Assembly: GCA_963697705.1 (NCBI GenBank)
Contig: CAVOPA010000017.1
Span: 558,001-622,000 of the forward strand
From: CAVUCH01 sp963697705
GTDB taxonomy: Bacteria; Acidobacteriota; Vicinamibacteria; Vicinamibacterales; JAENWD01
Direction of reading: 5' to 3'
DNA length: 64,000 bases
Made by a program: the position numbers and the translations under genes. Below, one piece after another: positions 58,405-64,000 of this stretch (position 1 is the stretch's first letter; each line of letters begins with the position of its first letter). The notes under the pieces are model-generated. The model worked only from the letters and a program-made list of their open reading frames with translations, was not told the origin of the DNA and did no database searches.

Positions 58405-58848
58405 CTACTTGAGGATGACCTCGCGCGCGTACTTCGTGGCAACGACTTCCCGGTACTTGCTGCGATCCTGGTAGCCCTGCATCTGAGCCTGGTCGGTGCC
58501 CTCGACCTGCTGCAGCAGCGCGTCAGCCTTCTCCACATTGGCCTCCAGAGCCGCGAGACTCTCGTATTCCCTGAGAATCAGGAGATTCCACTCGCCGCCG
58601 TCGTCCAGCGTTCGGAGGATCTTGTACGACTTCTGGAACCCTGCCTTGATTTGCGCATCTTCTCCCTTTTTGAACTGGCCATCCAGATACTCCATGTACA
58701 TCTGGTCCATCCCCCGCACGATGCGGATCGTCGTGACAGTCCAGACCGTTCCTGGCCTGAAGTACTTGTAAACTTGGCCCATGGCCGGCGTGACGATGCC
58801 TGCCACGAGCGTACCGACCAATAGCACTTTCTTCAGGTGTCTCATCAT
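58405..58848 (-). CDS. Secreted protein of unknown function
   Basis: The protein has 147 residues. The signal peptide is MRHLKKVLLVGTLVAGIVTP with cleavage near AMGQ. The mature chain starts VYKYFRPGTVWTVTTIRIVR and includes ILREYESLAALEANVEKADA. Alternating alpha and beta character resembles the dimeric alpha-beta barrel (NIPSNAP/EthD-like) fold, but this is inference. It follows the same strand as the gene at 57724 and the kinase at 59254. Confidence 0.7.
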   Translation of the reverse strand: MMRHLKKVLLVGTLVAGIVTPAMGQVYKYFRPGTVWTVTTIRIVRGMDQMYMEYLDGQFKKGEDAQIKAGFQKSYKILRTLDDGGEWNLLILREYESLAALEANVEKADALLQQVEGTDQAQMQGYQDRSKYREVVATKYAREVILK

Positions 58849-59253
58849 TTGTCTCGCTTTCTGAACCGAGGGTTTTGAGCGATTCCCAGACCGACCCGGT
58901 GGCAACACCCGGCAGGCCCACACGGCGCACAACGTGACGCATGGGTGATCTGGCGCTGCCTCGCGTACTTGGAGTGGGATTCCCGCTCCACGCCCGATAC
59001 GGCGACCTGACGCTGCCGAGCGAGCATGGTGTCGTCGGATCCGTGCAGCCGGATACCGAACCAAGATTGCCTCTCTCGAGTTGCCCGAAGTGGCGCGCAC
59101 CTCGAGCCATGCACGACACCAGAGTCGAACGATCGACGAGCGTCCGAACCTCAACGGGTACGCAGATTTCTGCACAGAGGTCGGCGAAATGCAAGCAAGA
59201 AGATTGCGAACACCGGGCCAGGTCGCGGCGCATCATCGCACGCCAAGGGCCGG
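58849..59253. other. Intergenic region without a supported gene
   Basis: About 405 bases lie between the kinase stop (59254) and the secreted protein start (58848). There is an imperfect direct duplication near 58940-59010 (GATCTGGCGCTGCC and GACCTGACGCTGCC). I see no gene. Confidence 0.45.
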
Positions 59254-61977
59254 CTACTGGAGCGGCGGCGTCCAGTTCAGAAGAACGTGGATCCGCTGGC
59301 GCTTGCTTTGCCCGGCAGCCACCTTCACCAGGAAGCGCTGGCCGTCGGCCGTGACGTCGTAGTCGTCGTAGTCCGGGCCCTGGACGACGGGCTTCAACCG
59401 GTCGGCTGGCATCAGTGGGGTGGGGATGCCGACCTTGATTCCGGTCGCTCCCAACCGGATGTCTACGGCCATCAGCCGCCCGTCGAGCGCCAGGTAGAAG
59501 AGCTCCTTCCCGTCGCCACGCCACCGGGGCTGCCCGCCGCCGCTGGTCGAGACGCGCACCTTCTCACCGCGCCGGCGGAACGGCTCCACGTAGACCTCGA
59601 AGCGCCCCGATTCGGTGGAGATGTACGTGAGCCACTGCCCGTCGGGAGAGACGTGGTGCTCGTCGGACGCAAAGCGGTCCTTCATCAGCAACTCGGGCGG
59701 ACCATTCCCGTCGAGGGAAGCCGCCCAGAGTGTCCGCTCCGTATCTGCGATAGTCGTATAGAGCAGCGTGTTTCCGGTGCGTGACCAGCTCTCCGCGATG
59801 TCGCGCTTGCCGGGCGTCGCGCCGACCCCGCCCGGCAGCGGGGACGGGGGCTTTGATTCCTGCAGCCCCTTGCGGAGCAGGTTCTGGTCGCCGGTCGCAT
59901 TCGACGAGAAGATGAGTTCCTGGCTGTCGGGGGACCACACCGGGTCGCGCTCGTCGGCAGGATCGGTCGTCAGTCGGCTCGCCACGCCGCGAGCGACGTC
60001 CATGGTCCACAGGTCGAAACGCCCCCCGGCATCCTCGACCTCCGCCACGACGCGTCTACCGTCCGGCGAGAGCGCGACCTGACCGTATTTCCCTGGCTCA
60101 CCGAGCGTGCCGAGCGGCTTTCCTTCTCTGTCGAACCACCCGAGCCGGACCTCGCCCTGTCGTCCCGACAGCCATGCCAGCTGGCCGTCTGACGAAGCCG
60201 AGAACCAGCCCCACAAGGAGTCGTTGTTCCATGTCGCCACGTCGGTGGCGATCGGAACCGGCTTGCCCGCAGTCAGACGCTGCGCGTCGAAGGGACGGGC
60301 CTCGAGGACTCCGTCTCGCACCGCGAGCAGCTGGCCCGCGGCGTAAACAAAGCGGGCGCCATCCGGCAGAATACGTCGTCTTTCACCAGGTGCATCGACC
60401 GATATCACATGCAGACCGGCGTTCGCCGCGTTCGTGCTGCCGACCTGCACGAGAAGCTGGCGTCCGCCAGGCAGGAATTGGGGCCACCACTGCCCCAGCT
60501 CACCGCGCGACTTCTCGAGTGTCGTCAGTGATGTCGCCTCCCCGCCTGCCGCCGACACTTGGTACAGCGTTGCGTTCGCTCCGCCGGATGAGAACACGAT
60601 CGTGCCAGCGTCGTTCCACGTGCCCCCGGTCATCCCGCCCCGCGGCAACGCGCAGACCCGCTGAACGGTGCCGCTGGCAAGGACAAGCTTCCTGATCTCG
60701 CCCGCCGCACTGAACGCGATCGACGTGTTGTCGGAGGACCAGAACGGGATCTCCGCGCCGTCGGTTCCGGGCAGTGCCCTGGTCTCGGGTGAATCCAGCG
60801 GACGAATCCACAACTGCGTGATGCCTGTGGACGAGAGACCGGCAAACACCACATGCTGGCCGTTGGGCGACACGGCGGGGGGAGCGAAGTCGGGGAAGGT
60901 CAGATCCTCGGGAGAGTCGAGGACGAAATGTGCAGCGCGCTGCTTCTCCGGAACCGTGGTCAGCCGCTGGTGGATGAGCAACACCACGAATCCAGAGAGG
61001 ACCAGGGCGACGGTGGCCCAGACCCACCGCTCGCGCGTCCGGCCCCGACGTTCGGCGCGGACCGCGTCCCCGAGGGGGGCCGCCGGCATCTCGGCCTCCG
61101 CCGTCCCCGCCATCACCTCCTGCAGCTCCAGCCGTGCCGCGCCCATGTCGGGAAGTCGCTGACGCAGGTCCTTCTGCAGGCAGCGGCTCAAGAGCCGCCG
61201 GATGGCCCTGGGCGTGTCGCTCGGCAGCGCACCGAGATCGGGCTCCTGCGTCACGACCGCGGCGATCACGTCGGTCACCGTGCCTCCGGAGAAGAGCGTT
61301 CGGCCGGTCAGCATCTCCCACACCAGCACGCCGAACGCCCACACGTCCGCCCGCCTGTCCACCGGCTTCCCACGCGCCTGCTCCGGCGCCATGTAGGCGG
61401 CCGTCCCCAGAATCACGCCGGCTATGGTCCCGGTGTGGGCGAGGGTGGGCGATTGCGACACCATCGGCGCCGACGATCGTCCGTCGCGAGACTCGCCGGC
61501 CCACGCTTTCGCCAGGCCGAAGTCGAGCACCTTCACCTTGCCGCCGGGCGTGAGCTTGACGTTCGCGGGCTTCAGGTCGCGATGGACGATGCCCTTGTTG
61601 TGGGCTTCCTCGAGCGCTTCGGCGATCTGCGCAGCGATCTCCAGTGCCTCGTCGAGGGGAATCGCGCCGCGGGCGAGCCGCTCCTTGAGGTCTTCGCCCT
61701 CAACCAGTTCGAGCGCGATGAACGGTTGGCCGTCGGCTTCTTGGAGCCCGTAGATGGCGGCGATGTTCGGATGGTTCAGCGAGGCGAGGAGGTGCGCCTC
61801 GCGCCGGAATCGTCCGAGGCGCTCGGTGTCCTGGGCCACTTCGGGCGGCAGCACCTTGATGGCGACATCGCGGCCCAGCGTCGTGTCGGTGGCCCGGTAG
61901 ACCTCGCCCATTCCGCCGGCGCCAATGGCCGACGTTATTCGGTAGTGCGACAGCGTCCGTCCGACCAGATCCGTCAT
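59254..61977 (-). CDS. Ser/Thr protein kinase with PD40 propeller (intact)
   Basis: The protein has 907 residues in one frame. Kinase motifs are GAGGMGEVY (19-27), K41 in VAIKVL, HRDLKPAN (132-139), DFG (152-154) and MAPEQARG. A membrane helix (WVWATVALVLSGFVVLLIHQ) separates it from an extracytoplasmic propeller with repeated WSPDSQELIFSSN-type blades (SPNGQHVVFAG, SPDGRRVVAEV, SPDGQWLTYIS). The end QRIHVLLNWTPPLQ is typical. It is the only intact copy of three such kinases here. The start was set at the Met where homology begins; 19 more codons are open upstream. Confidence 0.92.
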   Translation of the reverse strand: MTDLVGRTLSHYRITSAIGAGGMGEVYRATDTTLGRDVAIKVLPPEVAQDTERLGRFRREAHLLASLNHPNIAAIYGLQEADGQPFIALELVEGEDLKERLARGAIPLDEALEIAAQIAEALEEAHNKGIVHRDLKPANVKLTPGGKVKVLDFGLAKAWAGESRDGRSSAPMVSQSPTLAHTGTIAGVILGTAAYMAPEQARGKPVDRRADVWAFGVLVWEMLTGRTLFSGGTVTDVIAAVVTQEPDLGALPSDTPRAIRRLLSRCLQKDLRQRLPDMGAARLELQEVMAGTAEAEMPAAPLGDAVRAERRGRTRERWVWATVALVLSGFVVLLIHQRLTTVPEKQRAAHFVLDSPEDLTFPDFAPPAVSPNGQHVVFAGLSSTGITQLWIRPLDSPETRALPGTDGAEIPFWSSDNTSIAFSAAGEIRKLVLASGTVQRVCALPRGGMTGGTWNDAGTIVFSSGGANATLYQVSAAGGEATSLTTLEKSRGELGQWWPQFLPGGRQLLVQVGSTNAANAGLHVISVDAPGERRRILPDGARFVYAAGQLLAVRDGVLEARPFDAQRLTAGKPVPIATDVATWNNDSLWGWFSASSDGQLAWLSGRQGEVRLGWFDREGKPLGTLGEPGKYGQVALSPDGRRVVAEVEDAGGRFDLWTMDVARGVASRLTTDPADERDPVWSPDSQELIFSSNATGDQNLLRKGLQESKPPSPLPGGVGATPGKRDIAESWSRTGNTLLYTTIADTERTLWAASLDGNGPPELLMKDRFASDEHHVSPDGQWLTYISTESGRFEVYVEPFRRRGEKVRVSTSGGGQPRWRGDGKELFYLALDGRLMAVDIRLGATGIKVGIPTPLMPADRLKPVVQGPDYDDYDVTADGQRFLVKVAAGQSKRQRIHVLLNWTPPLQ

Positions 61978-62367
61978 CTTTTCCCTTCTGGCACGCAGCC
62001 AGTCGGACGTTCTTGAGGAGGCAAGCTCGAGCATTATACCGGGATGGCGGCACGACTCTGGCGACGCGACCTGGAAGCACGCACCCGTCGGTCAAGCGAT
62101 GAGCGTCACGCCGCGCGAATTGTCCGCTCAGGTCCCTGCCGCAACCACCCAGTTGCGAAACTCGTCCCACACACCCCGCCAACTTCCCTCGCTACGCTCG
62201 GTCCGTTGACGGGATCGACGTAGACAAGTGGATTGGTCTTGGAACGCAGCGATTGCTACGCGTGCGGATCGAGGCTGATGCGATGGTTGCGTACGACACG
62301 ACACGGTTTGCAGCGTGCGGGAGGCACGTGCACCGCAGATGCGCTATCCAAAGTGTGCGAACGGCGC
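61978..62367. other. Intergenic region between the intact kinase and a small secreted gene
   Basis: It contains repeat copy 4 at 62124-62222 and otherwise no supported gene. The kinase promoter should lie between 61978 and 62120. Confidence 0.5.
62124..62222. repeat. tRNA-tail repeat element, copy 4 (long 5' form)
   Basis: It reads GCTCAGGTCCCTGCCGCAAC, CAGTTGCGAAACTCGTCCCA, CACACCCCGCCA, ACTTCCCTCGCTACGCTCGG and TCCGTTGACGGGATCGACG, then leaves the family at TAGAC before the hairpin part. It is nearly identical to copy 3 over 85 bases and to copy 1 over the core. It lies upstream of the intact kinase. Confidence 0.85.
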
Positions 62368-62712
62368 CTACATCACGGGAGGCTTCAGTCGCGGCACTTC
62401 GGTCTGGGGGGAGTGAATCTCGTAGAGGCTGCCGCGTTCGTCCAGGCGATAGCGCGCGACCGGCCGTGCGATCTCGTTGCCTCGGACGTCGAGCCGTTGT
62501 GGGGCCTCGTCGGCGGGAGCGCCCGGCCCGTTCGCGTCCGCGGCGCCGGGGTCGATGAGCGACGCCGACGTGCTCGATGGTGTGCTGCGTGGGGCGTACT
62601 GCGCCGGGGTGGCGGTCCCGCTGTCGAAGATCAGGTCCGGCACCAAGAGGCTGCCGCCGAAGATCAGCAGCGACAGGGAGAACCAAAGCATCGACCGGGA
62701 TCGGTTCATCAA
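62368..62712 (-). CDS. Small membrane-anchored or secreted protein of unknown function
   Basis: The protein has 114 residues. The N-terminal hydrophobic segment SMLWFSLSLLIFGGSLLVPD is a membrane anchor or signal peptide. The rest is rich in proline, alanine and serine, then has EIARPVARYRLDERGSLYEI, which looks ordered. Two ATGs open the frame. It diverges from the PBP1A gene with 120 bases between. Confidence 0.55.
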   Translation of the reverse strand: MMNRSRSMLWFSLSLLIFGGSLLVPDLIFDSGTATPAQYAPRSTPSSTSASLIDPGAADANGPGAPADEAPQRLDVRGNEIARPVARYRLDERGSLYEIHSPQTEVPRLKPPVM

Positions 62713-62832
62713 ATCACCCGCTACGTTGTCGCGGCTGCAAGGCAGGTACCACGGAAGGGTGCAGCCGGAGTAAGCGCTCGCCGTCGCGCTGGCTTGGCGC
62801 GGCCGTTGCAGCCTGAAGCGCCGGTACCTCCC

Positions 62833-64000
62833 ATGCTGAATCCTCCCGATCCCTCGCCTGGCTCATCTCCAATGCCCGCGTCTCCTCGCCCGCCGCGCGC
62901 CTGGCCCCGCCCGCTGATCGCCGCGGTCGCCGTGATCGCCTTTGGTTTCTGGGTCGCGGCGGCGTCGGTGAGCTGGTTTGCGTGGAGTCTGGCGAGGGAC
63001 CTGCCGAACCGCGAAACGCTGCGGAGCATCGGCGACATGGCGCAGTCGACGACGCTCTTCGATGCGCACGATCGCCCGGTGTTCACGATCTACAAGGAGC
63101 AGCGCATCGAGGTGCCGCTCAACAGGATCTCGCCGCACCTGGTGCGGGCGCTCGTTTCAATGGAGGACCAGCGTTACTACGAGCACCGGGGGGTGGATGC
63201 GGTGCGCGTGTTGGGCGCCATGCTCGCCAACCTGCGGCAGGGCCGCCGCGCGCAGGGCGGGAGCACCATCACGCAGCAGCTGGCCAGACAGAGCTTTCTC
63301 ACCAGGGACAAGACCTTCGCGCGTAAATTCAAGGAGATCCTTGTCGCAGCTCAGCTCGAGCGCACCTACTCGAAGCAGGAGATCCTCGAGCTCTACTTCA
63401 ACAAGGTGTACTTCGGGGATGGGCTGTACGGTGCCGAAGCGGCATCACTCGGATACTTCGCGAAGCACGCGGCCGATCTTTCAATTGACCAGGCGGCGCT
63501 GCTCGCCGGCCTCGTGAAGTCGCCGTCCACCTACGCGCCCACCGTGAGCCCTGAACGCGCGATCGCGAGGCGGAACAGCGTCCTTCAGGCAATGGTCGAC
63601 ACCGGTGCCATCACGCCGGCGCAACGGGATCAGGCGCGCAACGCGAAGCTCGTGCTGCGTGACGGGTTGCGACAGGATGAACCCCATGGCCAGTACTTCA
63701 AGGAACAAGTGCGCCAGGCGCTCGTGGAGCAATTCGGGTGGGAGCGTGTGTATCGCGGCGGCCTGAAGGTCTACACGACGATCGATCTCGACATGCAGAC
63801 GGCGGCCGAGCTCCAGGTCGCAAAGAGCCTGGAGGAAATCGAACGGCGGCGGGCGCGCGCGCAAGAGCAGCGCCTGCACAGCGTGAAAGGGATGCCCGCG
63901 CCGCCCCCGGCTGGCCCGCCGCTTCAGGCCGCACTCGTCGCCATGGATCCGCTCACGGGTCAGGTTCGCGCGATGGTGGGCGGACGCAATTTCGAGCAGA
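62833..64000 (+). CDS. Penicillin-binding protein 1A (5' part)
   Basis: 389 residues are visible and the frame runs off the window. An N-terminal membrane helix (LIAAVAVIAFGFWVAAASVS) is followed by a GT51 glycosyltransferase: catalytic E111 in VSMEDQRYYEHRG, GGSTITQQLARQ, RKFKEILVAAQLERTYSKQE and ILELYFNKVYFGDGLYGAEA. The start of the transpeptidase part is seen (LKVYTTIDLDMQTAAELQV, then VAMDPLTGQVRAMVGGRNF). The SxxK active site lies beyond the end. It polymerises and cross-links peptidoglycan. An alternative start is the Met at codon 14. Confidence 0.93.
   Translation, partial: MLNPPDPSPGSSPMPASPRPPRAWPRPLIAAVAVIAFGFWVAAASVSWFAWSLARDLPNRETLRSIGDMAQSTTLFDAHDRPVFTIYKEQRIEVPLNRISPHLVRALVSMEDQRYYEHRGVDAVRVLGAMLANLRQGRRAQGGSTITQQLARQSFLTRDKTFARKFKEILVAAQLERTYSKQEILELYFNKVYFGDGLYGAEAASLGYFAKHAADLSIDQAALLAGLVKSPSTYAPTVSPERAIARRNSVLQAMVDTGAITPAQRDQARNAKLVLRDGLRQDEPHGQYFKEQVRQALVEQFGWERVYRGGLKVYTTIDLDMQTAAELQVAKSLEEIERRRARAQEQRLHSVKGMPAPPPAGPPLQAALVAMDPLTGQVRAMVGGRNFEQ

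Overview
The window is a GC-rich bacterial chromosome segment, most likely from an Acidobacteriota member near the Vicinamibacteria. The inference rests on gene content: three large Ser/Thr kinases fused to PD40 beta-propellers, an Oar-type TonB receptor with a carboxypeptidase-regulatory plug, a VWFA-related secreted protein of the acidobacterial type, a DUF1080 sugar hydrolase, and full lipid A/Kdo/heptose genes that show a Gram-negative envelope. No 16S or other phylogenetic marker was available to confirm this.

Layout. 0-15 kb: a DUF5989 tail and a methyltransferase, a Rieske/FAD oxidoreductase, a PAP2 phosphatase, a YncE-like propeller, an ECF sigma-FecR-STN/TonB receptor signalling operon, a divergent run of secreted proteins ending in a VWA protein, an FkbM methyltransferase, and an IS3 remnant beside tRNA-Leu. 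15-27 kb: housekeeping genes (secG, a STAS protein, an SPFH/zinc-ribbon pair, a HEAT-repeat protein, MltB, DUF1080, and gap-pgk-tpiA). 27-35.4 kb: a tightly overlapping operon for Kdo transfer, lipid A 4'-phosphorylation, acylation, and heptose synthesis and transfer (waaA, lpxK, lpxL-like, waaF, gmhB, rfaE1, rfaE2, waaC), ending in an ICMT-like membrane methyltransferase.

35.6-42 kb is a gene-poor accessory region that starts at tRNA-Val and tRNA-Asp. It holds decayed mobile and defence fragments (tyrosine recombinase, IstB, TIR domain, kinase tail), a histone-H1-like protein, and an intact two-component pair. 42-62 kb holds an Oar-type receptor, a GH43-like protein, a large HTH-AAA-TPR regulator, a cupin, small secreted proteins and three PD40 kinases. 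The window ends inside a penicillin-binding protein 1A gene.

Two features cut across the window. First, many genes, including near-essential ones (rfaE2, waaC), are broken by single-base frameshifts, which suggests consensus errors in the assembly on top of some true pseudogenes. Second, there are several intergenic repeat families. The most striking is a roughly 100-base element that begins with a tRNA-like GCCA end, carries a conserved core, and is followed in three copies by a hairpin whose stem sequence differs between copies while pairing is kept. It recurs beside tRNA-Asp, the TIR remnant and two of the kinase genes.
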